A stretch of DNA of 64,000 nt. It comes from Orientallactaga sibirica. Taxonomy: Eukaryota; Chordata; Mammalia; Rodentia; Dipodidae. The position numbers were made by a program, and so were the translations under genes. Below, in pieces: positions 40,144 through 50,039 of this stretch. The stretch covers positions 12,464,501-12,528,500 of the forward strand of contig JAEOAD010000040.1 of the NCBI GenBank assembly GCA_036365145.1. Direction: 5' to 3'. Within the stretch, counting starts at the first letter, position 1. Every line of letters begins with the position of its first letter. A model generated the notes under the pieces. That model did no database searches and was not told the origin of the DNA. It saw nothing but the letters and a program-made list of their open reading frames with translations.

Positions 40144-40713
40144 TTTTTTTTTAAAAAATTATTTTATGTTTTATTTTTTAAAATATTTTTATTTTTTTAT
40201 TGACAACTTCCTTGATTGTAGACAATATCCCATGGTACTTCCCTCCCTACCCCCACTTTCCCCTTCGAAACTCCACTATCCATCATATCCCCTCCCCCTC
40301 TCACCTCTCAATCAGTCTGTCTTTTAAAGTTTTTTTTTTTTGTTTGTTTGTTTTTTTGAGATAGAGTCTTGCTCTAGCTCAGGCTGACCTGGAATTCACT
40401 ATTGAGTCTCAGGGTGGCCTTGAACTCATGGCAATCCTCCTACCTCTGCCTCCCAAGTGCTGGGATGAAAGGTGTGTGCCACCATGCTCCGCTCTCTTTC
40501 AATTTTGATGTCATCACCTTTTCCTCCTATTATGGTCTTGTGTAGGTAGTGTCAGGCACTGAGAGGTCATGAATATCCAGGCCATTTTGTGTCTGGAGGA
40601 GCATGTTGTAAGGAGTCCTACCTTTCCTTTGGCTCTTACATTCTTTGGGCCACATCTTCCGTAATGGACCCTGAGCCTTGGAAGGTGTGTGGAGATGTTT
40701 CAGTGCTGAGCTC
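40144..40713 (-). mobile_element. 5'-truncated L1 3' end with target-site duplication
   Basis: Minus-strand L1 tail ending GAAGTTGTCAATAAAAA. TCCTCCCAACAACTGCTTT at 40124-40143 and 40714-40733 flanks it, about 20 bp. Truncated in the 3' UTR, so no protein coding remains. A B1 sits inside. Confidence 0.88.
40330..40493 (-). mobile_element. B1-like SINE inside the L1 piece
   Basis: Antisense B1 with (GTTT)n tail; ends CATGCTCCGCT. Confidence 0.92.
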
Positions 40714-40789
40714 TCCTCCCAACAACTGCTTTTGGCCAGGTGTTTTGTCCCAGCAATGCAAAAGTAACAACAGTTCTCAAACACCATGG

Positions 40790-40930
40790 TTTGTAATCAG
40801 TGGTCTCATTTCACATATGGTCAAAGACCCAAAGAGTTAAGTCACTAGCCGGGCAGCGAAGGAGCCAGGCCAGGATTAAGGGTTCTTTAGATGCAGGACC
40901 TATAGTTCTAAATTCAGGGCAGTGGTGGGG
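40790..40930 (-). mobile_element. MIR relic
   Basis: TCATTTCACATATGGTCAAAG, AGAGTTAAGTCACTAGCC and GAGCCAGGCCAGGATTAAGG follow antisense MIR. Confidence 0.7.
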
Positions 40931-41388
40931 GAAAGCCAGAAGTGGTCACTCTAGATTTGAAACAGACCTAGCCTATCTCTAATGCCTTTTCGGGAACCCC
41001 AACACCACCCTAAAAACTGCTCTCGCCTTGAGCTTGGCATCTACGAGGGGTACAAAGTCCATTCCCTCTGAGTCAGAGGACGGAGCAGGTGTGTCTGCTT
41101 TGCAAGGTCAACCCAGGTTCCTCAGAAACCACTGGAAAGACTAGTCTGGGAGTTGATGCTTGAGAGAGGTGGAAGCTGAATGCACTAGCATGCACCACCA
41201 TTTATGTAACATGCCACATCAGAAGACCTTCTAGAAGGGACCATAAACCATTCCCCACAGCACTCCAGGGCATGACTACAGAGCCCAAGACTCAGAGATG
41301 GGCATGGAGGAGGCAGGTTTCTACTCAATTGCACAGAGCAGAATCACATCAAATTGGTAAACAACAACAACAAAAACAAAATAGTAAA
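40931..41388. other. Single-copy stretch, no gene seen
   Basis: About 455 bases, nothing recognised. Confidence 0.45.
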
Positions 41389-41552
41389 GCCGGGCGTGGT
41401 GGCGCACACCTTTAATCCCAGCACTCAGGAGGCAGAGGTAGGAGGGTCGCAGTGAGTCCAAGGCCACCCTGAGACTATATAGTTAATTCCAGGTCAGCCT
41501 GTGCCAGAGTGAGACCCTACCTCGAAAAACCAAAAAAAAAAAAAAAAAAAAA
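41389..41552 (+). mobile_element. B1-like SINE
   Basis: Intact GCCGGGCGTGGTGGCGC head and a pure A-run of about 20; young-looking. Confidence 0.94.
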
Positions 41553-41553
41553 G

Positions 41554-41760
41554 GGGGCTGGAGAGATGGCTTAGCATTAAGATGCATGGCTGCAAAGCCT
41601 AAGGACCCAGGTTTGATTGTCCAGGTCCCACATAAGACAGATGCACATGGTGGCGCATGCATCTGGATCTGGAGTTCATTTGCAGTGCCTGGAGGCCCTG
41701 GCATGCCCATTCTCTCTCTCTTTCTCTCTCTGTCTCTAATAAGTAAATTTTAAAAAACAT
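41554..41760 (+). mobile_element. DIP-like SINE
   Basis: GGGGCTGGAGAGATGGC head joined to the A-run of the B1; a CTGGAT repeat near 41660 is a small internal duplication. Confidence 0.93.
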
Positions 41761-41907
41761 AGTGAACAAAGTTTAGCCATAGCCCATGTTTGCCAAAAGC
41801 AGAAATCAGAGCCTTCAGATCATTCATTTGTTCAGTCCTTCCTTCTCTCCTCCCTCCCTTCCTTCTTTCCTTCCTTCCCCTCTTCTTTAACCCTAAGATT
41901 TTCTTTT

Positions 41908-42114
41908 TTTTAAAAAAATCATTTATTTATTTGAGAGAGAAAGAGGCAGACACACAGAGAGAGAATGGGTGCGCCAGGGCCATCAGCCACTGTAAACGAA
42001 CTCCAGACGCATGCACCCCTTGTGCATCTGGCTTACATAGGCTTGGAGAATTGAACCTGGATCCTTTGGATTTGCAGGCAAGTGCCTTAACCTCTAAGCC
42101 ATCACTCCAGCCCC
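41908..42114 (-). mobile_element. DIP-like SINE with target-site duplication
   Basis: AAGATTTTCTTTT and AGGATTTTCTTTT flank it. Confidence 0.93.
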
Positions 42115-42549
42115 AGGATTTTCTTTTCCATTGTTTCCTCAGACACCGTGGAAAGCCTTTGACTCAAAACAAGTGCTTGTGGACTGGAGAGGTGACTGGC
42201 AAAGCAAATAAATGAAATATTTTAAAATTTGAGAAAACAAAACAACAGGTGCAAAATCCTGTTTGCACATCCCTATGCTTGCTCTCCCTCTCTCTCTCTC
42301 TCACACACACATGGCCAAGTGGTACCTCTACTGATGGATGTTAGAGTTTCAGGAACTCCCAGAAGAGGGCCAGGTGTCTGGGGACAGAATTAACCCTTTG
42401 GGAGCGTTCTTCCCATGGTCTGGTAGGGGAGTGCAGGTGGCAAGTGCGTTGGGAGCCCTCTGTGGCAGCCCTGGGGTTCTTCTGCACTCTCCTGCCCCTG
42501 ACAAATTCCCCTTAGAGGACAGGAGTTTAAAACAAAGGTCCTCAGAGAT
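42115..42549. other. Single-copy stretch with a short CT/CA tract
   Basis: A (CT)n(CA)n microsatellite lies at about 42285-42312; otherwise nothing recognised. Confidence 0.45.
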
Positions 42550-42682
42550 AGGAGTGGTGGCGCACACCTGCCTTTAATCTCAGCACTCAGGGGGCCAGGG
42601 TGGGAGGATCACTGTGAATTCCAGGCCAGCCTGAGACTACAGAGTGAGTTCCAGGTCAGCCTGGGCCACAGACCCTACCTGG
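42550..42682 (+). mobile_element. B1-like SINE, no A-tail
   Basis: AGGAGTGGTGGCGCACACC head with a duplicated CCTG; ends GACCCTACCTGG without a tail. Confidence 0.88.
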
Positions 42683-43968
42683 TTCCAATTCCTCCTGACG
42701 CGTGGGAGGGGCCAAAGCACGGAGAAGAGATGGGAGCTTCTGGCAGTCAGGCTGGAGTCTTTGGTGCCTCTAGGTAGAGGAGAGGGAGGGAGGAAGAAAA
42801 GGGTCTTTGGCTTCACGTCAGAACTCCCCATCTTCTCTTCAGCGGCTCCACAATTTTAGCTCAAATAATTTTCAACCTTTTCTTTCTCTGTTGGGTCAGA
42901 CATGCATTTCTGTTTTGCTTCGGTTTTGTCAAAACAAGCTGTGTTTTTGTTAGCTCAGTTCTTTTCCTTTTCCTCTCTGTCACTAACTCAGACCTTCTAC
43001 AGCTATCAAACGAAGTTCAACAGATGGACCGTGGGACCACGAACACCCCACGCTTCTTTCTCCGGCTTGGACTTTGTGAGACGCACAAAATGACTTGCCC
43101 GGGCAGTGCCAGGCAGTGGTTAGGGAACCAACTGTGAGACCAGAGTGCCCTGGTTAGATGCCCAGTTTTTCTTCTCCCCAGCTCCCTGTCTTCTGCTTTC
43201 TGAAAGCACAGGGCCCATGGGGACATTTTGGTAATGGGTGGAGCACCTCTCCCACTGGAGAATTCAGAGAGTACAGTCAGGCTGGGTGGCCCCAACCCGC
43301 AGCATCATTCATGGAAATAGGAGTCTCCCAGGTGTGGCACGGCCCCCACCCCTCTTGAGAATGTCACCAGGCTGCTTCTGGGAGAACTTCTGGGCTCAGG
43401 AGAAGAGCCTGGTTCTCCTGGGTGACAAATGAGGGTTCCCCTCCTCCTCCTGCTTCTCGCTTCATTTCCAAGGATTTCCTACTGAAACTTCACGAATGGG
43501 ACTAGGAAGGAGAGCGGGGTTTAGGATGTGGGGTGGGGTGGGGGACATTCATTCTTAGGTAGGAGAATGAACACACCGTGGGCTGCCTAGGGTAGAACAG
43601 CCTCACCCAGGGCCTTCAGTATTCAGTACCCCTCCAGGGCCACCGCATCCACCTCTGAGGCTTCCAGTGACTTCAGACGCTACAAGATGATGGAACCCAC
43701 GCTTGGGACAAAGTAGCTATACAGCTCACTGAAAAGATGACTGTGTCATTCCTGTGCCAGCAACACACCAAGAACAGAGTGGGATAATGCTAGAACGGCC
43801 CCTCCCTCCTCACCAACCAGGAGGAGCCAAGGGTGCTGTCTCCACCCTCAGCCGGTCTCTGTCCTCTTTGTCCAGGTTCTCTGTCCACCGCTGGCCTCTA
43901 TTTTGCTTCCCACTCTGCCCCCATCCTGGCTGGAGTCAGAACAGGAAGGGCCCTGAAGTCATATTGTA
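42683..43968. other. Single-copy stretch, about 1.3 kb, no gene seen
   Basis: Moderately GC-rich and repeat-free. Short frames of 62-92 codons occur in several phases without known domains. Confidence 0.5.
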
Positions 43969-44050
43969 ACGGGTACTAACTCACTGCCGGGACAAAATGC
44001 TCCACCAGAAGCAGCTTATGAAAGGACAGGGTTGATTTGCAGTTTAGAGG
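43969..44050 (-). mobile_element. MaLR-type LTR fragment
   Basis: TACTAACTCACTGCCGGGAC and AGAAGCAGCTTATGAAAGG parallel the antisense LTRs at 16.8 and 46.0 kb. Confidence 0.6.
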
Positions 44051-44081
44051 ATTTTTTTTTTAATTAAAAACTTTAAAAATA

Positions 44082-44224
44082 GGCCGGGCGTGGTGGCGCA
44101 CGCCTTTAATCCCAGCACTCGGGAGGCAGAGGTAGGAGGATCGCGGAGAGTTCGAGGCCACCCTGAGACTACATAGTTAATTCCAGGTCAGCCTGGGCCA
44201 GAGTGAGACCCTACCTTGAAAAAC

Positions 44225-44256
<32 letters not shown>
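44082..44256 (+). mobile_element. B1-like SINE with target-site duplication
   Basis: Intact GCCGGGCGTGGTGGCGC head, CpG retained, A-run of over 30; AAAAACTTTAAAAAT lies on both sides. Confidence 0.95.
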
Positions 44257-44258
<2 letters not shown>

Positions 44259-44277
44259 TTAAAAATATTTTTTATTA

Positions 44278-44488
44278 GGCTGGAGGGATGGCTTAGCCAT
44301 TAAAGTGCTTGCCTGCAAAGCCAAAGGACCTTGGTTCAATTCCCCAGTAAGCTAGATGCACAAGGTGATGCATGCATCTGGAGTTCATTTGCAGTGACTG
44401 GAGGCCCTGGTGTGCCCATTCTCTCTCTCTCCTTTCCTCTGCCTCATTCTCTCTTTCTCAAATAAATAAATTAAATTAAAATTTAAAA
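44278..44488 (+). mobile_element. DIP-like SINE
   Basis: GGCTGGAGGGATGGC head; small deletion of GGACCCACGT; a (CA)n(TA)n stretch follows the tail. Confidence 0.92.
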
Positions 44489-44519
44489 CACACACACACA
44501 CATATATATATAATTATTA

Positions 44520-44673
44520 TTATTATTTTTTTTTTTTGGTTTTTCGAGGTAGGGTTTCACTATAGTCCAGGCTGACCTGGAATTTACTATATAGTCTCAG
44601 GGTGGCTGCGAACTCACAGAGATCCTCCTGCCTCTGCCTCCTGGGTGCTGGGATTAGCGCCACCATGTCTGGC
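44520..44673 (-). mobile_element. B1-like SINE
   Basis: TCGAGGTAGGGTTTCAC start; lacks AAAGGCGTGC near its end CATGTCTGGC. Confidence 0.92.
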
Positions 44674-44674
44674 C

Positions 44675-44713
44675 TCCCCCTTCCTTCCCTCCCTCCCTCC
44701 CTCTTTCTCTCAC

Positions 44714-44769
<56 letters not shown>

Positions 44770-44770
44770 T
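44675..44770. repeat. (CCCT)n then (CTTT)n microsatellite
   Basis: Two-phase pyrimidine tract just before an antisense B1. Confidence 0.97.
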
Positions 44771-44907
44771 TTGAGGTAGGGTTTCACTTTAGTGCAGGCT
44801 GACCTGGAATTCACTATCTAGTCTCAGGGTGGCCTCGAACTCACAGCGATCCTCCTACCTCTGCCTCCCGAGTGCTGGGATTAAAGGCGTGTGCTACCAT
44901 GCCCAGC
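44770..44907 (-). mobile_element. B1-like SINE
   Basis: Antisense B1 whose tail is the CTTT tract; ends CATGCCCAGC. Confidence 0.93.
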
Positions 44908-44924
44908 CTCTCTCTTTCTTTTTC

Positions 44925-45178
44925 TTTTTGTTTTTAAACTATTCCTTTATTTTATTTTATTTTTATTATTTATTTGAGAGCAACAGACAGAGAGAGAAAG
45001 AGGCAGAGAGAGAGAGAGAGAATGGGTGCGCCAGGGCCTCCAGCCACTGCAAACAAGCTCCAGATGCTTGCACCACCTTGTGCATCTGATTTACGTGGGT
45101 CCTGGGGAATCGAGCCTCGAACCAGGGTCCTTAGGCTTCACAGGCAAGTGCTTAACCACTAAGCCATCTCTCCAGGCC
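44925..45178 (-). mobile_element. DIP-like SINE
   Basis: Has TCGAGCCTCGAACCAGGGTCC, a variant with a repeated CGA(G/A)CC also seen at 18.1 and 58.2 kb; ends CTCTCCAGGCC. Confidence 0.93.
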
Positions 45179-45189
45179 TCTCTTTCTTT

Positions 45190-45290
45190 TTAAGGCAGGG
45201 TCTCACTCTAGTTTAGGCTGACCTGGAACTTACACTAGCTCAAGGTGGTCTCAAACTTACAGTGATCCTCCTACCCCAGACTCTCAATGC
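45190..45290 (-). mobile_element. B1-like SINE fragment
   Basis: TTAAGGCAGGGTCTCACTC to CCTCCTACCCCAGACTC; head missing. Confidence 0.82.
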
Positions 45291-45304
45291 ATCTTTGTAT
45301 AATT

Positions 45305-45522
45305 TTAAAAAAATATTTTATTTATTATTTATTTATTTGAGAGAGAAAGAGAGAGACACACACACAGAGAGAATGGGCACACCAGGGCCTCCAGCCACTG
45401 CAAACGAACTCCAGACGCTTGTGCCACCTCGTGCATCTGGCTTATGTAGGTCCTGGGGAATTAAACCGAGGCTCTTTGGCTTTGCAGGCAAATGCCTTAA
45501 CTGCTAAGCCATCTCTCCAGCC
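45305..45522 (-). mobile_element. DIP-like SINE
   Basis: Tail complement AATATTTTATTTATTATTT, ends CTCTCCAGCCCTC; TTTGTATAATTTT and TTTGTAATTTTTT flank it. Confidence 0.93.
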
Positions 45523-45819
45523 CTCTTTTTGTAATTTTTTTGGGTATTGGACTCATTGTTTCTATGAAAACCACTTCATCATTCTGTCTGCCAAGATGTG
45601 GAGGAGGGGGGTGGTGGCATAAGAGACTGGCAGGTGATGGGCTCCACTCTGGGGAGCAGTGGCTCTATGAAGACAAAGGGTCTAAACCTGTAAGTGAAGG
45701 ACCACCACAGCCAGCCACCCCCCTTGTTTGTGTGCAGTTGAAATCACTGTAATCTAGCTGAGAAGCAAAGCAAGCTTTTCTCATTAAAAATAAATAAAAA
45801 CGTTTTTCATTAAAAAAAA
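45523..45819. other. Single-copy stretch, nothing seen
   Basis: About 300 bases without recognised repeat or gene. Confidence 0.4.
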
Positions 45820-45974
45820 GCAGGGCGTGGTGGCACACACCTTTAATCCCAGTACTGGAGTGGGGGTGGAGGGGCAGAGGTAGGAGAATCGCTGTGAGTT
45901 CAAGGCCATCCTGAGACTACATAGTAAATTCCATATCAGTCTGGGCTAAAGTGAGCCTCTATCTTATAAAAACA
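45820..45974 (+). mobile_element. B1-like SINE
   Basis: GCAGGGCGTGGTGGCAC head with a GGGGGTGGAGGGG insertion after CAGTACTGGAGT. Confidence 0.9.
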
Positions 45975-46317
45975 ATGTTGGCATTGCTGGTAGAAATCAC
46001 CCGACCAAGAGCAGCCTGTGAGGGAAAAAAGAGGTTTATTTTAGCTTATAGGCTCAAGAGGGAAGCTGCATGATGGCAGGGAAAACGATGGCATGAGCAG
46101 AGGGTGGACATCACTCCCGGGTCAACATAAGGTGGACAACAGCAACAGGGAGAGTGTGCCAAACACTGGCAAGGGGGAGCTGGCCATAACACCCACAAGC
46201 CCGCCCCCAAACAATACTCCGCCTCCAGGAGGCTCCAATTTCCAGTTGCCATCAGCTGGGGAGACTAGCATTCAGAACACCCAAGTCCATGGGGGACACC
46301 CAAATCAAACCACCACA
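45975..46317 (-). mobile_element. MaLR-type LTR (ORR1/MT-like), antisense
   Basis: Minus strand TGTGGTGGTTTGATTTGG start; contains complements of GCACACTCTCC, GGGGGCGGGCTT and CCCCAGCTGATGG. About 343 bp, the same length as the sense copy at 13.9 kb. Confidence 0.75.
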
Positions 46318-46329
46318 ACCAATAAATAA

Positions 46330-46720
46330 ATTAATTAATTAAAAGCTCAGAGAGAACTGACATTATGAAACCGCGTTTCTATGGCCTGACCTGGTGCCCA
46401 AGCCGGAAGCAGATTGACATTGAAACCATATCCTGAGTTGGCAGTAACTCGTGGTGGCACTTTCCCGTACCTTCCCTGGTAATGGAATCTCAGTTTTGCT
46501 CAGCTATGAAAGCGATTTGCCTAGCTGAGGTGGATCCTTCTCTTGGACCCAGGAAACGAGTCAGGAGCAGCCTGATTCCTGTCATCCTTGCAAACGATGG
46601 ATGTGGTCAACGTGAAGGCCATTTGACCAGTCTTTGCAAGGAGACCTAAGTGGAAGTCTACACATGACTTCTGGAGAGATTTTCTTCTGTAACAAACACA
46701 AGGGATAAAGGATATATATA
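46330..46720. other. Single-copy stretch, no gene seen
   Basis: About 390 bases, nothing recognised. Confidence 0.4.
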
Positions 46721-46868
46721 TTTTTTTCTTTCTTTCTTCAAGAGAGGGTCTCGCTCTAGTCCAGGCTGACCTGGAATTCACTATGTTGTCTCAGGGTGGC
46801 CTCGAATTCATGGCCATTTTCCTACCTCTGCCTTCCGAGTGCTGGGATTAAAGGAGTCCCGCCCAGCT
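46721..46868 (-). mobile_element. B1-like SINE
   Basis: CAAGAGAGGGTCTCGCTC start; ends GTCCCGCCCAGCT with the CCACCAC section lost. Confidence 0.92.
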
Positions 46869-47254
46869 GGAAGCCGGTATCTTTTATTAGGCGACTTTAG
46901 AAGCTTTTCTTTATGGACAGTGCCCAGAGCTATTGCAGCTACCTTGTCACCATGAGAGGAGACAACAATATCACTGTGAAGGTTACAAAATGACAGAGAA
47001 AAATCCATGGTTCCCGATAAGATAGATCAGTGTGACACTGCACAGCCTGACACCCATCGCTGCCATCTGCTTCGGTGAGGTAAAAACTGCTTCATGGTTT
47101 CAGCCACTTTTGGTTTCGCCTCCATGAGATGCCACATAGAAAAATAGCTTGAAGCCAATGGATTATGCAAGAACAAAGGAAGCGTGCCTGCACCATGACA
47201 AGACTGTTGCTGCCAAGCCCTGTCTATGGGGTTTTGCTCAGCCTTTGAAGGAAT
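46869..47254. other. Single-copy stretch, no gene seen
   Basis: About 385 bases, nothing recognised. Confidence 0.4.
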
Positions 47255-47345
47255 TTAGAAACTGAGCAAATAGCACTATGTTCTGAGGACCTACTATGTG
47301 CGAGGCGCTGCACCGGGCTCAGGGGATGCAAGAGAAAACAAAACA
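47255..47345 (-). mobile_element. L2 3' end relic
   Basis: GACCTACTATGTGCGAGGCG, CTGCACCGGGCTCAGGGGAT and GAAAACAAAACAGATAAAG match the complement of the L2 3' end. Confidence 0.7.
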
Positions 47346-47359
47346 GATAAAGCCTTTTT

Positions 47360-47588
47360 AAAAAAAGTTTTTTATTTTTATTTATTTATTTATTTATTAG
47401 AGACAGAGAGAGGGAAAGAGAGAGAGGGAGAGTGAGAATGGGCACGCCAGGGCCTCTAGCCACTGCAAACGAACTCCAGACATGTGCGCCCCCTTGTGCA
47501 TCTGGCTTACGTGGGACCTGGAGAATCGAACCAGGATCCTTAGGCTTTACAGGCAAATGCCTTAACTGCTAAGCCATCTCTCTAGTCT
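47360..47588 (-). mobile_element. DIP-like SINE with target-site duplication
   Basis: AGATAAAGCCTTTTT at 47345-47359 and 47589-47603, 15 bp perfect, in the tail of the L2 relic. Confidence 0.95.
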
Positions 47589-47699
47589 AGATAAAGCCTT
47601 TTTGATCATGGAATGAAGATCTGGAAGACACAGTAGACAAAGAAGTGAAAACATTTGCACACACCTCTCTGTATGTTGGTTTAAATCAGCTGTGCCTGT

Positions 47700-47925
47700 A
47701 AACCTAGATTGTGAAATCAGATAGACCTGGATTCGAATTTCACCTCTGCCACCCACGGTGGCCTTGGCAAAGTCATGTTATCTTTCCGGGTATCAGTTTT
47801 CGCATCTGCACGATGATAATAACAGAACTTAGTAGCATTGTTGTGAGAACCCAGCAAGCAAGAAACTCCTGGCAAAGTGCTCCACATAGAGCCTGCCACA
47901 GAGTCAGTCTTAAGTCTAGCTCATC
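47700..47925 (+). mobile_element. MIR element
   Basis: GACCTGGATTCGAATTTCACC, TCTGCCACCCACGGTGGCCTT, ATCAGTTTTCGCATCTGCA and GTTGTGAGAACCCAGC follow sense MIR in order, including the conserved core. Confidence 0.88.
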
Positions 47926-47949
47926 AAACAAGCAGGGTTTGGTTGTTCT

Positions 47950-48043
47950 TATTTCCTTGCACTGCTGGGGATCACACACACACACACACACACCCCTCAC
48001 ACATGGTAGGCAAGTGCTTACCACTGAGCTACACTCCCGGCCC
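47950..48043 (-). mobile_element. ID-type SINE relic with internal (CA)n
   Basis: TGCACTGCTGGGGATC, a CA tract, then GTAGGCAAGTGCTTACCACT and GAGCTACACTCCCGGCCC. Confidence 0.65.
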
Positions 48044-48171
48044 TTGTTCACCATCTTAATCACAACGCATGCAGGGCACTGTGGGCGTCAAAACTTGAAC
48101 AAGACATAGACCTTGTATTCAAGAAGTCTGGGAGGCAAGAATCTGGAGTTGGCTATAGAAAAGTTGAAAGT

Positions 48172-48546
48172 GAGGGCTGGAGAGATGGCTCAGTGGTTAA
48201 AGGTGCTTTCTTTTTTTAAAAAAAATATATCATTTATTTGAGAGCGAAAGAGAGAGAGGCAGATAGAGAATGGGTGCACCAGGGCCTCTAGCTGCCGTGA
48301 ATGAACTCCAGATGCATGTGCCACCTTGTGCATCTGGCTTTAAATGAGTCCTGGGGAATTGAACCTGGGTCCTTTGGCTTTACAGGCAAGTTCCTTAACT
48401 GCTAAGCCATCTTTCCAGCCCAAAGGTGCTTTCTTACAAAGCTTTCCTACCCAAGTTTGATTCCCCAGTACCCATATAAAGCCAGATGCACAAAGTGATG
48501 CATATGTCTGGATTTCTTATACAGTGGCAGGAGGTCCTGGTGCAGC

Positions 48547-48584
<38 letters not shown>

Positions 48585-48627
48585 TTCTCCCTCCCTCCGT
48601 CTCCCTCTCAAATAAATAAATAATACT
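48172..48627 (+). mobile_element. DIP-like SINE split by an antisense DIP
   Basis: Head to GGTTAAAGGTGCTTTCTT, then after the insertion AAAGGTGCTTTCTTACAAAG and on to the CAAATAAATAAAT tail. Confidence 0.92.
48213..48421 (-). mobile_element. DIP-like SINE nested in a DIP
   Basis: AAAGGTGCTTTCTT at 48199-48212 and 48422-48435, 14 bp perfect, shows the insertion. Confidence 0.94.
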
Positions 48628-48644
48628 TAAAAACCGTTAGAAGA

Positions 48645-48815
48645 GCAGTGCATGGTGACGTATGCCTTTAATTCCAGCACTCAGAAGGCAGAGGTATGAG
48701 GACTGCTGTGAATTTGAGTCCAGCCTGGAACTACAGAGTGAATTCCAGTTCAGCCTGGGGGCTAGAGTGAGACCCTATTTTGGAAAAACAAAACAAAACA
48801 AAACAAAAACAAAAA
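48645..48815 (+). mobile_element. B1-like SINE, diverged
   Basis: GCAGTGCATGGTGACG head; (AAAAC)n tail. Confidence 0.9.
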
Positions 48816-49753
48816 GTTGGAAGGTAATGAATAGGCAGGAAATAAAAAATTCTTTTGCTAACCTGAGTCCCTGTTCTACCTGCTCCCATGGCTCTTTTTC
48901 AAGAGGGAAGGAGTAACTGTGCGTAGTTACAGCTGTCCTTTCAAACATGGCTCTCAAGAGAATCTAGAGGCCCCGTCCTCCTTCAATGCAGTGTTTTGTG
49001 TGTGTGTGTGTGCATGTGTGACGTTACATACAGATACTCCCATAAATGATCTCAGCAAACCCGTGTCCTTCCCGCCCTCCCCTCCCCCCCCCCATCACGT
49101 AATGAGTTCAGCGCTGTAACTGACTATCCACTTCATATCTAGCTAATAAAATAAAGAGAAACATCGACCAGTGGAGTCCTCCCACCCACACGTGTACTCT
49201 CGACTGTAGAAACATTTCCACCAGTGGTCACACGCGCCTTGGAACATTCTCTCTCACACATTTGGCCACATCTTCCCACAGCCTTGCTCACACACTGCCT
49301 TTTTATGTGTGCTCCCAGGGGGAAAACTTTCAAGTCTTAGTTAGATAAGCATTTCATTAGCAAAAGGAAAGGGGAAATGCAGATGGGGAGAGCGGGTGGG
49401 AGAAATGAAAAAAAGAGTGTTTGAAGTGGGTGTGTGTGGGGGGGGGAACCGAAAATCGTCTCATACTGGCCTGGCACTCTGCTTTCATTGTCCCTTATTT
49501 GTACATTCTGTGTCCAAAAGAAAAACAGCTTTTCATTAATTGGGCAGTGGTCCAGGATCTTAGCCTGGCATTCATGGGGGGGGGGCAGCCCTAAGCTTTG
49601 AAGTCCAGCAGTTATCTAACCGAGGCCTGGTCCAAATAAGGAAGCTGGGGAGAACGGGTCCGGGGGTCCTGCATCTCCTCCCCATCCTCAGCATCTTCCA
49701 TCCATGCGATGTCGGTGCACAGAGTCAAATTGGGCTCAAGAAAGAGCACAGGG
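48816..49753. other. Single-copy stretch upstream of the promoter block
   Basis: About 940 bases with a short (TG)n at 48991-49019 and two long G-runs, otherwise repeat-free. It holds the CArG motifs described separately. Confidence 0.5.
49493..49641 (+). promoter_or_regulatory. CArG-box pair (one perfect, one near-match)
   Basis: CCAAATAAGG at 49632-49641 is a perfect CC(A/T)6GG serum response factor site. CCTTATTTGT at 49493-49502 differs from consensus only at its last base. They lie about 0.58 and 0.72 kb before the inferred start near 50215. A single CArG can occur by chance, so binding is only a possibility. Confidence 0.35.
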
Positions 49754-49968
49754 AGCCGGGCGTGGTGGCGCACGCCTTTAATCCCAGCACTCGCGAGGCA
49801 GAGATCGGAGGATCGCCGTGGGTTCGAGGCCAGCCTGAGACTACATAGTGAATTCTAGGTCAGCCTGAGCCAGAGTAAGACCCTACCTCGAAAAACCAAA
49901 AAAAAAAAAAAAAAAAAACCAACCAAACAAACAAAACAAAACAAAAACAAAAGCAAAAATCAAGCGAG
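49754..49968 (+). mobile_element. B1-like SINE with long A/CAAA tail
   Basis: Intact GCCGGGCGTGGTGGCGC head; GAGCACAGGG before and after marks its target duplication. It separates the CArG region from the CpG block. Confidence 0.94.
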
Positions 49969-50039
49969 CGAGCACAGGGCTTGAAAACGTAATGACGAGG
50001 TAGTGCCGTGAGAGCTCAGCACAGCAAACCTGAATAACC

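Larger units (their letters stand above)
39896..40775 (+). mobile_element. MaLR-type LTR split by an L1 insertion
   Basis: CCCCATAAACTCATGTG ... GGCAATTTGGGAGG ... GCTTCCTC, then after the L1 AACTGCTTTTGGCCAGGTG ... CAGCAATGCAAAAGTAAC. Colinear with the LTRs at 13.9 and 25.2 kb. Confidence 0.75.

Noticed and set aside
40144..40713. Possible functional L1 element
   Set aside because: Only the 3' UTR end is present in all six L1 pieces of this family; no ORF1 or ORF2 sequence is visible.
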